A DNA stretch of 64,000 bases from Betaproteobacteria bacterium (GTDB taxonomy: Bacteria > Pseudomonadota > Gammaproteobacteria > Burkholderiales > Eutrophovitaceae), in NCBI GenBank assembly GCA_020354125.1, contig CP070643.1, positions 2,301,372-2,365,371 on the forward strand, written 5' to 3'. A program made the position numbers and the translations under genes. Below are positions 42,381 through 50,816 of this stretch, piece by piece; the stretch's first letter is position 1; the number at the start of each line of letters is the position of its first letter. The notes under the pieces were generated by a model. It made no database searches, was not told the DNA's origin, and worked only from the letters and a program-made list of their open reading frames with translations.

Positions 42381-43472
42381 TTACTGCGACCCAAAATTGG
42401 ACGGAACGGTTGCAAGGATGCGCACCTGTTGCCCTTCCGTGAGGGTTTCATTGCCGCGCACTACAATGCGCATGCCGGCGACGAGGCCACTGCGCACATC
42501 GACCCAATCACGCAGTGAACGCCCAAGTTGCACTCGCCGCTCGGAAACAGTCGGTGTGTCGCCATCGTTGATAACCCACACGCTGGTGGTGCCATCCGGT
42601 TTGCGCAGAATTGCGTCGCGCGGCACCCGCACAATTGACGAACCGCCTTTCAGCGGGAATACCACCCGCGCCGACATGCCGGGTGTCATCACTTTGGAAG
42701 CGCCCTTCACCGTCACGCGCACCAGAAAGGTACGTGCGTTTGGATCTTTTACCGGAACGCGCACGGCGACCTTCCCGTCGAGTTGTTCGCCAAGTAACGT
42801 GTCAAGTTCAACCTTGACTGCCGAACCGACCGAAATTTGCTCGTAGCGCTCCTGTGGCACCTGCACATCGATACGCAAGCGCCGCATATCGACGAGTTCA
42901 ATCACCGGTGTGCCCGTTTCAACCCACTCCCCGGGGTCGGTGAAACGGTCACTGACCACACCGGTGAAGGGCGCGACCAGCGTATGGCGTCGGACGATCT
43001 CGCGCTGCTGCTTTTGCTCCGCAGCCAGACGTTCGACGCGTGCCGCAGCGACACGCCGTTCGGCCTCGGCAGCGTGCATGCGTGTCTCGGGTACCAGGCC
43101 GCGCTCGAACATTTCCTTTGCTTCGCCGTAGAGACGTTGCTGTTCTGAAAGTTGCGCCCTCGCTTCCTCTACTGCAGCGCCGGTTCGCTCCAGTGCGAGC
43201 TTCGCCATGGTCGCGTCAAGATCAATGAGCGCTTTCCCGGCAGCCACCCGGTCGCCGGCGTCAACCCGAACTCGCTCGACCAGCCCGCTGACACGCGGCG
43301 ACAGTGAGGCGGTGCGTTGCGATGTCACGGTTCCGGTCAGCCGCAGTTCGTCACTGGCCCGGGCGCTTTCGACGAGCGCCACCATGACCGGCGGAAGTTG
43401 CTGGGCATGGGCGGCCAGTGCAACCAACAACATCGACAACAGGCCGACAAGTTTTAACCGGCTTCCAGACAC
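42381..43472 (-). CDS. RND efflux periplasmic adaptor protein
   Basis: This 363-residue protein has a signal peptide (GLLSMLLVALAAHAQ). The membrane-fusion-protein layout is complete: lipoyl half-motifs (SLSPRVSGLVERVRVDAGDRVAAGKALIDL and HTLVAPFTGVVSDRF), a helical hairpin between them (AAVEEARAQLSEQQRLYGEAKE) and beta-barrel domains with the terminal GLVAGMRIVVRG. It links the pump to an outer-membrane channel. The start codon is GTG. It lies two bases before the permease ATG. Confidence 0.93.
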   Translation of the reverse strand: MSGSRLKLVGLLSMLLVALAAHAQQLPPVMVALVESARASDELRLTGTVTSQRTASLSPRVSGLVERVRVDAGDRVAAGKALIDLDATMAKLALERTGAAVEEARAQLSEQQRLYGEAKEMFERGLVPETRMHAAEAERRVAAARVERLAAEQKQQREIVRRHTLVAPFTGVVSDRFTDPGEWVETGTPVIELVDMRRLRIDVQVPQERYEQISVGSAVKVELDTLLGEQLDGKVAVRVPVKDPNARTFLVRVTVKGASKVMTPGMSARVVFPLKGGSSIVRVPRDAILRKPDGTTSVWVINDGDTPTVSERRVQLGRSLRDWVDVRSGLVAGMRIVVRGNETLTEGQQVRILATVPSNFGSQ

Positions 43473-43595
43473 TGCTCAAATTCCCGTTTAACTAGGTGGA
43501 TGACCTCGTGGACATCAGTTCGTTCCTTTTGAGGAGGCGGTGTCCCTGCATTAACACGCTCCGCCTACTCTGTTTCTTAGGTTTCACTACACAGG

Positions 43596-44042
43596 TCATT
43601 CGTTTGATGCAGCCAGCTGCTCGTCGACGCACTGCTTGACCTTGGCGTGCCCGTAACGCCCCATCTCGTCCCGGCAGCCAGCGATCAGTTCAGCGTGCTC
43701 TTGCGGGTAATCCGCCAACGCGTCTCTGGCAGCAATGTCCTTCTCAGAACACAGCTTGATCCGGTTCCAGCCGGCCTTGTACATCACGCGGTTGCAGCGT
43801 CTGACAATGTCGAAAAACTCATCAGGGTATTCTTGCAGCTCTGCGCGCGACTTGTGCTCGGCATCGATACAAATGCTTATTGCCTCGGTTCCGAACTCAC
43901 CCATTTGCGATTGGCAGCGAATCACAATCTCGGTCCTGATTTCTGCATCGGTCTTTCCACCCGCATACAACTCGACGGCTGATGCTGCGCCAGGCATTAA
44001 CATCAGCGCCAGGGTAACTATTGCAATCGGCTTCAATTTCAT
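43596..44042 (-). CDS. small secreted Cys-containing protein
   Basis: This protein has 148 residues and a cleavable signal (IVTLALMLMPGAASA). The mature part has six cysteines in regular positions (IRCQSQMG, ISICIDAEHKS, VRRCNRVMYKAGWNRIKLCSEKDIAA, IAGCRDEMGRYGHAKVKQCVDEQ). These form three repeats of about 36 residues, each C-x2-M-x-G- or C-x-D-like, suggesting three disulfide-stapled helical hairpins. No CxxCH is present. The function is unknown. Confidence 0.82.
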   Translation of the reverse strand: MKLKPIAIVTLALMLMPGAASAVELYAGGKTDAEIRTEIVIRCQSQMGEFGTEAISICIDAEHKSRAELQEYPDEFFDIVRRCNRVMYKAGWNRIKLCSEKDIAARDALADYPQEHAELIAGCRDEMGRYGHAKVKQCVDEQLAASNE

Positions 44043-44183
44043 TGTTTCTTACACTCCCACGAGCGTCACGGCGCTCGGCTGTCATGCCCCCGCCTTGGGA
44101 ACGCTTCCAAGATCATACGCAATAGGCTGTTGCAGGTCCAAGACCGGAAAGCCGTGACCATGCCCACCACCCCCTGGTCTCCG

Positions 44184-44819
44184 TCAAGACAAAGTCTTGA
44201 CACCTTGCCTAGTTTCTATCTCAGCTACGATGTGCGGCGAAGTGGTTGATCCGGACTCGACGACCCTGATGCGCCCGGTATCCAGGTCTATTGACTGGAG
44301 CAGGCGTTCGACGCGTGCGGGCTCGGAATGATGAAGCTCGACTGCCAGCAGCTTGCAGCCCTCATCGCGCAGCTTTTGTGACGGATGGAAAGTGCCTTGC
44401 CATTCAATCAAGGCAGGGGCAATACCACCGAGCAGCAGCGATCCGTCACTGGTAAACGTAATCAACCAATTCAATTCGCCGCGACTCATCGGCTCAATGA
44501 CGCCAAGTGTTTCCGTGCAAGCGGAAACGGCGCTATGAATGTCGCTGGTTCTCGCCACCCAGGTGGCAAGCCGAGGTTCACTGACGTTGTCGAGATCAAA
44601 CAAGCGCGGGCGACCCGGATCCGGTGCATTGGGGTCGGGCGAAATGACTTCGAGGTAGGTATCTTCGCCGAGGCTCAGCAGGCAATTGTGGGTGCCGATG
44701 TTCTTATGCTTGCCACCGAATTCCGGGGTGGCACCGAGGGCGTCGCGCACCCACTGCACACCGGCTTTGAGATTGGGCGCCGTTACTATCAGATGGTCGA
44801 TTGTTGATGACGTGTTCAA
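44184..44819 (-). CDS. VOC/glyoxalase-like domain protein
   Basis: This 211-residue cytoplasmic protein has the beginning IDHLIVTAPNLKAGVQWVRDALGATPEFGGKHKNIGTHNCLLSLGEDTYLEVI, which is that of glyoxalase-like VOC proteins with metal-ligand positions H9 and E58. A second half of lower similarity completes the fold. The reaction is unknown. It overlaps nothing, and a 73-bp gap separates it from the Nudix-like gene. Confidence 0.85.
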   Translation of the reverse strand: MNTSSTIDHLIVTAPNLKAGVQWVRDALGATPEFGGKHKNIGTHNCLLSLGEDTYLEVISPDPNAPDPGRPRLFDLDNVSEPRLATWVARTSDIHSAVSACTETLGVIEPMSRGELNWLITFTSDGSLLLGGIAPALIEWQGTFHPSQKLRDEGCKLLAVELHHSEPARVERLLQSIDLDTGRIRVVESGSTTSPHIVAEIETRQGVKTLS

Positions 44820-44881
44820 TGGTCAAACTCCACACTCGTTGCGACCCCACGCCGGTCAACGCTGCCGCGCAGCATACTGGC

Positions 44882-44900
44882 CAACAGGCTGTTCAAAACC
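44882..44900. repeat. single end of a MITE-like terminal repeat
   Basis: The sequence CCAACAGGCTGTTCAAAAC resembles the terminal repeat of the element at 38989-39219 (TAACAGGCTGTTGAAAAAC). It overlaps the stop codon of the Nudix-like gene. No matching inverted copy was found nearby, so it is probably a solitary end. Confidence 0.4.
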
Positions 44901-45468
44901 ATCCCGCAGCGCGCGCTCTCAGCAAGCGCGCTTTCAGTTCACGGCGCAGTTCGATAGAGCGGCCATCGACATCAATCACTGTCGCACCGTCGCCGGCAAG
45001 CACCGTGTCCACTGCTACCCATGCGTAGTCAGCAACCTCACGGAACGCGGCAGCACTGTCATCTTCGAGCTGAGACAACTCGCTAATTGCACTTATCGGA
45101 AATCGGTCGGTCCTGGCAAAAAAGAACACAAAACCACGATCGCCCATGCTGCGCGTGGAATCAACTATCTGACGGAGGTGATCGGGTGACAGATAGCCAC
45201 GAGTTTCCTCGAAAGCCTCGCGTATCGCCGTTTCGTACGCCGTTTCGCGGCGCTCACCGCCCGTGTCACTGACCAACTGCCGGCGGCCGCCCGGCATTTC
45301 AAAGAAAGGGCGACTATTATGCTTCACGAGAAAGACCTGCGTTGACTGCTGATGCTGGGCAACAAGCAGAATACCCGCCGCCATGAAATCCCGGTTCGCA
45401 TCAGCTGATACCGCTGTTGAACTCAATACCACAAGCAACAAGAAGAGACAGGAACCGGCCTGTTTCAT
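44893..45468 (-). CDS. exported Nudix-like hydrolase
   Basis: This protein has about 191 residues and a signal peptide CLFLLLVVLSSTAVSA, unusual because Nudix hydrolases are usually cytoplasmic. The Nudix helix is GERRETAYETAIREAFEETRGY. It keeps E-x7-REAFEE, but two residues separate the EE pair from the Gly (EETRG) where the consensus has one, so the box is slightly irregular. It probably hydrolyses a nucleoside diphosphate linked to another group, perhaps in the periplasm. The start was chosen to give the signal peptide; an upstream frame adds 37 residues. Confidence 0.78.
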   Translation of the reverse strand: MKQAGSCLFLLLVVLSSTAVSADANRDFMAAGILLVAQHQQSTQVFLVKHNSRPFFEMPGGRRQLVSDTGGERRETAYETAIREAFEETRGYLSPDHLRQIVDSTRSMGDRGFVFFFARTDRFPISAISELSQLEDDSAAAFREVADYAWVAVDTVLAGDGATVIDVDGRSIELRRELKARLLRARAAGWF

Positions 45469-45808
45469 GCACAAACGCGCACGACTGCGCGCATCTTCCC
45501 TTACATCGCTTGAATCAAGCCCCGTACGTGCGCTGCAGATCAAGATACGCGCGTATGTCATCACAACCCCGACAACCAAAAAGTCTTACTGAAAATGCAA
45601 GAAGTAACAGCGTCTGGTCAAGGTTTTTTTACCTCAACTGTTTAGCCCTGAAAATCGGCAACGCATCAATGCTTCCGGGCACGGCCTGATACGATACGCG
45701 TCTTTGGCATGGCCGACCATTTCCGGCGTATTCCTGGTCAGACGACTCGAAGCCCGGACAACGATAGGCGGTCAGGTGACAAACGACTCAACAGGAGAGG
45801 GGAAAAAA

Positions 45809-46630
45809 GTGAATATTGCCCCGGAAACGATTGAATTCCTTATGAGCCTCGGAGTCAACGCGCTCGCAGCGATCGTAATCCTGATTGCTGGCTGGCTGAT
45901 CGCCGCGGCTGCCCAACGCACCGTCCGCCGCCGCGCCGAGCAGTCCGAAGTCTTCGACTCTACCCTGGCCATTGTCCTTGGCAAGATCGCGCGCTTGCTC
46001 ATTCTTGCTGTTACGCTCATTGCTGTTTTGAGTCAGTTTGGGGTCCAGACTGCTAGTCTGATCGCGCTGCTGGGTGCCGCCAGTCTGGCAATCGGGCTTG
46101 CGCTGCAAGGCACTCTGAGCAATGTGTCGGCAGGGATCATGTTGCTGGTGCTACGCCCGATCCGGGTGGGTGACGTCGTCGAAGTTGGCGGGATGCTTGG
46201 TAAGGTCGAGGAAATTGGCCTCTTCGTGACCAGCATGAACACGCCGGACAACATTGCCATGGTGATTCCCAATTCGCAGATCTGGGGGTCATCCATCAAG
46301 AACTTCACCCAGAACGACACGCGGCGGGTCGACATGGTATTTGGAATCAGCTACTCGGACGATATGGAGAGAGCGGTCACAATCGTGAATTCGCTCATCG
46401 CATCGGATGAGCGATTCCTGAAAGAACCAGAACCGCTGGTAGCCATTGCTGAACTGGCCGACAGTTCAGTGAATATCTACGCGCGCCCTTGGGTAAATCG
46501 CGCCGATTTCTTCGCTGCCAAACTCGACCTGACCAGGAAAGTCAAAGAGCGTTTCGACGCTGAAGGCATCTCGATCCCGTTTCCGCAACAGGAGGTGCAC
46601 ATGCACCAGTTGGGGCCGAAAGCTGCCTGA
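45809..46630 (+). CDS. mscS: small-conductance mechanosensitive channel, MscS type
   Basis: This protein has about 273 residues. Three membrane spans (LGVNALAAIVILIAGWLIAAAA; IARLLILAVTLIAVLSQFGV; the pore helix ASLIALLGAASLAIGLALQGTLSNVSAGIM) are followed by the cytoplasmic beta and alpha-beta domains (RPIRVGDVVEVGGMLGKVEEIGLF, VIPNSQIWGSSIKNFTQNDTRR). GGAGAGGGG six bases before GTG supports this start; GTG at 45776 is an alternative. MscS opens under membrane tension to release solutes in hypo-osmotic shock. It is followed by a bidirectional terminator. Confidence 0.94.
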   Translation: MNIAPETIEFLMSLGVNALAAIVILIAGWLIAAAAQRTVRRRAEQSEVFDSTLAIVLGKIARLLILAVTLIAVLSQFGVQTASLIALLGAASLAIGLALQGTLSNVSAGIMLLVLRPIRVGDVVEVGGMLGKVEEIGLFVTSMNTPDNIAMVIPNSQIWGSSIKNFTQNDTRRVDMVFGISYSDDMERAVTIVNSLIASDERFLKEPEPLVAIAELADSSVNIYARPWVNRADFFAAKLDLTRKVKERFDAEGISIPFPQQEVHMHQLGPKAA

Positions 46631-46660
46631 CAGCTTTATCGCGAAATCGAGACAACGAAA

Positions 46661-46687
46661 AGGGCCCCGGCACGGGGCCCTGTCTTT
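46661..46687. terminator. bidirectional intrinsic terminator
   Basis: AGGGCCCCG (46661-46669) and its exact complement (46673-46681) form a 9-bp stem with a GCA loop. On the plus strand a GTCTTTT run follows, ending mscS; on the minus strand CGTTTTC-like bases follow, ending the convergent YVTN lipoprotein gene. Confidence 0.85.
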
Positions 46688-46708
46688 TACAACTGCAAAT
46701 GCTTTAGT

Positions 46709-47806
46709 TTATTGCCAGGGCGCGTCCAACGTGCCAACCGATTTGGGATAAGCAACAATACCCCACGGCAGCTTCATTCCGGTAATACGTTTAACCACCT
46801 TCATTTCGTTCGCGTCGATGACGACCACCTCGTCGGAACGACCACAGGCGATGAGGATATGATTGTCGTCTGGCGTATATGTGAAGTGCCAGCAACGCTT
46901 GCCGGTCTCGACCTGGCCAACGGCCTCCCATGTGCTGGTATCGAATACCTGGATTACTCCACCTCTTGCCAAAGCGACGAGCAAGCGCGAACCGTCGCGA
47001 TTGAACGTCACGCCGTAAGGAACCTGGCCGGTTTCAACGTCCCTCAGCACATTGAAATCGCTGTCCATTACCACCAGGTGATTGCCGTATTCAACACTGG
47101 CAACATACATCTTCCCGTCGGGTGACATCTTGATGCCGCGCGGCCGGTTTCCGTACGGGCGCGTGCTGATTTCCTTGACCATCTTGCCGGTCTCGATATC
47201 GTGCACGGTGACATTTTCGTCGGCTTCATTGGTGACAATGATTTTGCTGCCATCAGCGGAAAACTCGATGCCCTCGGTCTCCATGCCACCAGTGATCGCC
47301 TTGATAACCTTGCCCTCGGTCAGGTCGACCACCGCAATTTTGGCCGGCTCCTCCTCGTCCTCCTCGCGCTGCTTGGCAAGCGCTTTGGCTTCTTCGGAGC
47401 CGGGCTTGGGCGGCGGGCCGCCGATCGCAGCCGGTTCGAACGACACGAAGGCGCGGTCGCCTCGGATGCGAACGAATTCCGGGTTCTCGCCGATCGGGAC
47501 ACGCTTAATGACTTCGCCGCTGACGCGGTCAATCAGTGAAAGGTCTCCGCCATCGACATTGGCCGTCACCAGCAGCTTGCCGTCCGCGGTAATGCCAATG
47601 CCGCGTGGGCCTTCGGCACCGACGTTGATCTCGCCAACCGGCTCGAAAGTGGCAAGGTCAATGACCGTAACGTTTCCTTTCTGATTACTGACGTAAGCCA
47701 GTGGCGCCGGCTCTTCGGCGGCCTCCTCCTTGCCGCAGCCCAACAATCCGGTCAGGCCGAGCAGCGCAGGAAGAATCAGTGCGCGCGTCATGGTTCGGGA
47801 TTTCAT
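46709..47806 (-). CDS. YVTN-type beta-propeller lipoprotein
   Basis: This 365-residue lipoprotein has signal LTGLLGC. Seven-bladed propeller repeats are recognisable: LAYVSNQKGNVTVIDLATFEPVGEINVG, LVTANVDGGDLSLIDRVSGEVIKRV, IIVTNEADENVTVHDIETGKMVKEI, MYVASVEYGNHLVVMD, LLVALARGGVIQVFD and ILIACGRSDEVVVID. A Pro/Glu/Lys-rich insertion is in the middle. AGGAGGAGG nine bases before the ATG supports the start. It probably binds other surface molecules. It converges with mscS and is upstream of none of the cytochrome genes. Confidence 0.9.
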   Translation of the reverse strand: MKSRTMTRALILPALLGLTGLLGCGKEEAAEEPAPLAYVSNQKGNVTVIDLATFEPVGEINVGAEGPRGIGITADGKLLVTANVDGGDLSLIDRVSGEVIKRVPIGENPEFVRIRGDRAFVSFEPAAIGGPPPKPGSEEAKALAKQREEDEEEPAKIAVVDLTEGKVIKAITGGMETEGIEFSADGSKIIVTNEADENVTVHDIETGKMVKEISTRPYGNRPRGIKMSPDGKMYVASVEYGNHLVVMDSDFNVLRDVETGQVPYGVTFNRDGSRLLVALARGGVIQVFDTSTWEAVGQVETGKRCWHFTYTPDDNHILIACGRSDEVVVIDANEMKVVKRITGMKLPWGIVAYPKSVGTLDAPWQ

Positions 47807-47986
47807 CAATAGCCTCCTCCTGATTGACTCATTGGAAAAAATCTAAGCGCGTGATTCTAATGCATTCTTGTCGCATTGGTTGACACCAATGGCGCCGCTA
47901 GGACAACCGAACCAGCAAAGGGCTCCGAAAGCGCGGTGCGGCGTCAACCGTTCAAGACGGTTGCGCACACCAACGACGAGACTGCT

Positions 47987-48436
47987 TCAAATATCTGAGG
48001 TGCAGTTGGGGCAGCGAGTAGCCTTGATCGGGATCGACGTGAAGCACATCGGACAGTCTTTAGTTGTTGGCTCGGCAGGCGGCGCTTCTTCTTCCTTGCG
48101 CTTCATCTTGTTGATACTTCGGATCAACAAAAAGACCGCAAAGGCAACAATGAGAAAACTGATGATGGCATTGATGAACACCCCGTAACTTATAATGACC
48201 GCACCCGCTTCCTTTGCATCGGCAAGCGCTGCGTACGGACCAGCCGTTGCTCCTTCTTTCAGCACAATGAAGAAGTTTTCGAAATCGACGCCACCGAGCA
48301 ATAGACCGACCGGCGGCATGATTACATCAGATACAAGGCTCTTGACGATGGTACCGAAAGCTCCGCCAATGATGATGCCCACCGCCATGTCGACGACATT
48401 GCCGCGCATGGCGAATTCCTTAAACTCTTTCAACAT
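47987..48436 (-). CDS. mscL: large-conductance mechanosensitive channel MscL with zinc ribbon
   Basis: This 149-residue protein has two membrane spans ([34 protein letters not shown] and the second near [22 protein letters not shown]) and the MscL linker. The C-terminus, after a cytoplasmic helix, ends in [18 protein letters not shown], a C-x2-C / C-x2-C zinc-ribbon-like motif that many MscLs lack. The channel relieves severe hypo-osmotic stress. GGAG before the ATG supports the start. Confidence 0.96.
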   Translation of the reverse strand: MLKEFKEFAMRGNVVDMAVGIIIGGAFGTIVKSLVSDVIMPPVGLLLGGVDFENFFIVLKEGATAGPYAALADAKEAGAVIISYGVFINAIISFLIVAFAVFLLIRSINKMKRKEEEAPPAEPTTKDCPMCFTSIPIKATRCPNCTSDI

Positions 48437-48562
48437 GGACCGCTCCGTTTCTTGTCTTTGTCAATGTTTAATGCAAGTGCTCTCATTACGATGTGAGCCG
48501 GCCGGATAATGCCGCCAAAACCAACACCGCACAAGCTCTGCTGCGCGCATCCAACCCATGCC

Positions 48563-48982
48563 CTAGGGTGGTTCGGGATGACAACCGGTATTGAACAACG
48601 CTTCTGCATAGGTGTCCCGCTCGACGCGCTTCCATGGACCCGCCGTTTCCTGAACATAGACTGCCTCGCCAGTTCCCATGCGACCGCTGTGGTAAGCAAA
48701 ATAAAACACGCGCCACTGATTGCTGTGGCAACGGATTTCGGCCTGCATTTTCACTGACTGGTATTCACCGCCATATAACGGCTGCGCAGTTTTGTGATCC
48801 TGTAGCGTCCAGACCTTGGCCATGGTGCCGCGCTTGCGCGTCAATGTTTCGTCGACGTACCAGTCAACATCGTCGGCCGCGATCAGGAACGCCCAATCAG
48901 CGACAGCGGTTCCGGGCAAAGCCGCAGTCATCATTCCAGACACAGCAAGCAGGCTCAGAGCGAGTAATCGGGTTCGCAGCAT
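48563..48982 (-). CDS. small exported protein, surface-adhesin-E-like
   Basis: This protein has about 139 residues with signal LALSLLAVSGMMTAALPGTAVA. The mature part DWAFLIAADDVDWYVDETLTRKRGTMAKVWTLQDHK and the paired cysteines (IRCHSNQ, NTGCHPE) resemble small secreted proteins of the surface-adhesin-E type. Its ATG overlaps by one base the stop of a 27-residue signal-like peptide (TGATG). Function is unknown. Confidence 0.8.
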   Translation of the reverse strand: MLRTRLLALSLLAVSGMMTAALPGTAVADWAFLIAADDVDWYVDETLTRKRGTMAKVWTLQDHKTAQPLYGGEYQSVKMQAEIRCHSNQWRVFYFAYHSGRMGTGEAVYVQETAGPWKRVERDTYAEALFNTGCHPEPP

Positions 48983-49065
48983 CAAGCAAGGCCACCGTCC
49001 GCAAGAGCGGTCAACGCAGCAAGCGACGGGATGACGGCGAACAAACCGATTGCGATTTTCTTCAT
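48982..49065 (-). CDS. 27-residue signal-peptide-like leader
   Basis: ATG with AAAGGG six bases upstream encodes MKKIAIGLFAVIPSLAALTA followed by seven residues and TGA. The sequence is essentially a complete signal peptide with almost nothing after it. Its stop overlaps the next gene's start as TGATG, so ribosomes could reinitiate. It could be an exported micropeptide, a leader peptide or a decayed gene. Confidence 0.5.
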   Translation of the reverse strand: MKKIAIGLFAVIPSLAALTALADGGLA

Positions 49066-49117
49066 GCTTAGCCCTTTACTGATAATTGGTGGAGAGGCCA
49101 AGGTTACTGAATTCAAC

Positions 49118-49879
49118 TCAGTTCTTCCTCGCAATTAGATCTTCTTGCGCAGTGCCAGCCACGACGGTTGGTACCGTAAGTTGGCGCCCCACTCGGCCTC
49201 GGTTCTGACCGCCTAACGCGCGCGCGGTCAGGGCGACCAGAACGTCGAGCACACAATAGAACCCGCCTGCGGCAAGCGGTGGATTATGACTGGTCAGACC
49301 GAAGTACGGCACGTCCGCATGCCAGGTCCAGTTGCCCAACCAGGTTCCGTAAAGTTCCGCCAGCAGGGAAACGACCAGCATCAACGAATACAAACGCCTG
49401 CCTTCGGGCTGCATCCAGCAGAGGACGAACAAGCCAACAAGCATGACACTTACGGTGTCGAAACCCGAGTAAAAAGCGTAACCGGCGTAGGCAACTGCCA
49501 CGACCGGTACGAAACGCACAAACCACTGCGGTATGCGCGGCGCGAAGACCAACCCGATCCAGAACAGCATCACGTGACCGGGCGGAACGAAAAAAGGAAT
49601 GTTCTCCAGCCTGTATGTGTATAACCCCCAGACGAGGGACAGGAAAATTTCTCCGGCGGTCGCCCAAACAAGGCAGGCATAAAACGGCAAACGCCACTGC
49701 GACGGACTCGCGGCGATCAGGGCAAACATCAGCCCCCACGCCCAGATGCTCAGCACAAGCTGCCCGGCAATGCCACCAAATCGATCGACCATCAGTCCGA
49801 ATACGAACGTTGCGATGATCAGGCCAAGGTAGGCCCAGGTCTTCGCGTCGATTCGATATTCCTGGTCCGCTCGATTCAT
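49118..49879 (-). CDS. integral membrane protein, about 8 spans, unknown function
   Basis: This 253-residue protein is dominated by hydrophobic segments (TWAYLGLIIATFVFGLMV, LVLSIWAWGLMFALIAA, FYACLVWATAGEIFLSLVWG, VMLFWIGLVFAPRI, FVPVVAVAYAGYAFY, VSVMLVGLFVLCWM, LYSLMLVVSLLAELYG). A conserved-looking GNWTWHADVPYFGLTSHNPP loop and a hydrophilic C-terminal tail follow. No transporter family signature is recognised. A 14-bp tandem repeat lies directly upstream of the start. Confidence 0.82.
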   Translation of the reverse strand: MNRADQEYRIDAKTWAYLGLIIATFVFGLMVDRFGGIAGQLVLSIWAWGLMFALIAASPSQWRLPFYACLVWATAGEIFLSLVWGLYTYRLENIPFFVPPGHVMLFWIGLVFAPRIPQWFVRFVPVVAVAYAGYAFYSGFDTVSVMLVGLFVLCWMQPEGRRLYSLMLVVSLLAELYGTWLGNWTWHADVPYFGLTSHNPPLAAGGFYCVLDVLVALTARALGGQNRGRVGRQLTVPTVVAGTAQEDLIARKN

Positions 49880-49895
49880 TGCCTCAACTCAAAAC

Positions 49896-50023
49896 GGTCC
49901 AATCCAAAACGGTTCAGTCCAAACGGTTCAGTCCAAACGGTTCAGTCCAAACGGTTCAGTCCAAACGGTTCAGTCCAAACGGCTCAGTCCAAACGGCTCA
50001 GTCCAAACGGCTCAGTCCGAAAC
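49896..50023. repeat. 14-bp tandem repeat array
   Basis: GGTTCAGTCCAAAC is repeated in five perfect copies from 49911, then three copies with C in place of T (GGCTCAGTCCAAAC), the last extended by one base. A degenerate copy precedes the array. It lies 17 bp upstream of the membrane protein start and downstream of the SDR gene, and so may carry regulatory or length-variable function. No spacers separate the units. Confidence 0.9.
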
Positions 50024-50056
50024 GGCGCGGCGCGAAACGACCACGTCACGTTTTGA

Positions 50057-50794
50057 CTAACTCGGCAGATAAGCGGCGAATTCTCTTTCGATGGCCTTTG
50101 GATCTGTCGCAAGCCCCTGGCTCACGCCCTGTGCCATGCCACCCGGGTAGACCTCCTCGGTTTCGTCTTCGACAGCCTGCAGGCTCGCATCGGCGACGTC
50201 AGCGGGGTCCTCCTTGGGCCCTTCAAAGTCCCGCTCCATGTCGGTATCGACCGCACCGGGCATGACAGCGATGACCTTGGTGTGCTGTTTGGCCAGTTCG
50301 GCACGTACGCCCTGCGTCATCAGCAATCCGGCCGCTTTTGACGCACACAGAGAACCGTAAGCAGGCAGTGACACGCGTGCAATGATAGAGAGCATATTGA
50401 CAATGGTTCCGCCGCCGTTGTGTTTCAGAATCGGCGCAAACGCCCGGCACATCGACAATGTTCCAAAGTAGTTGGTTTCGATTTCGTCTCGCGCATCGTC
50501 AAGCACCGGTGCAGCGATCAGCCCTTTCTTGCGGTTGATGCCGGCGTTGTTGATGAGCAGGTTGACATCTCCTGCCTGAGACGCTGCAGCGGCGACTTGT
50601 GCCGGCTTGGTAATGTCCAGCGTCAGCACGTGGATCTTGTCGGAATGCGCGGCTTCGAGGTCCTTCAGTTTTGCTGGGTCGCGCGCGGTAGCGTAGACCT
50701 TCTTTGCGCCGCGCGCGATTAGCACCTCGACAAAGGCACGGCCGATGCCTCGGTTGGCACCGGTAACAAGTGCAACAGAACCGTGGATTTTCAT
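50057..50794 (-). CDS. short-chain dehydrogenase/reductase lacking the catalytic Tyr
   Basis: This 245-residue Rossmann protein has TGANRGIG at 11-18, NNAG at 82-85 and the catalytic Ser in MLS at 136. The family's YxxxK motif is altered: Lys153 is present in CASK, but the position four before it is Leu149; a Tyr lies three residues earlier (146). Proteins with such changes are often inactive or have altered chemistry. GAGGAG seven bases upstream supports the start. Confidence 0.9.
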   Translation of the reverse strand: MKIHGSVALVTGANRGIGRAFVEVLIARGAKKVYATARDPAKLKDLEAAHSDKIHVLTLDITKPAQVAAAASQAGDVNLLINNAGINRKKGLIAAPVLDDARDEIETNYFGTLSMCRAFAPILKHNGGGTIVNMLSIIARVSLPAYGSLCASKAAGLLMTQGVRAELAKQHTKVIAVMPGAVDTDMERDFEGPKEDPADVADASLQAVEDETEEVYPGGMAQGVSQGLATDPKAIEREFAAYLPS

Positions 50795-50816
50795 TCTCGA
50801 TCTCCTCTCTTATTCG

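Noticed and set aside
44122..44142. AATAGGCTGTTGCAGG resembling the MITE end
   Set aside because: Only the short GGCTGTT core is shared, and no inverted partner was found.
49896..50023. CRISPR array
   Set aside because: Units are 14 bp and contiguous with no unique spacers, and no cas genes are present.
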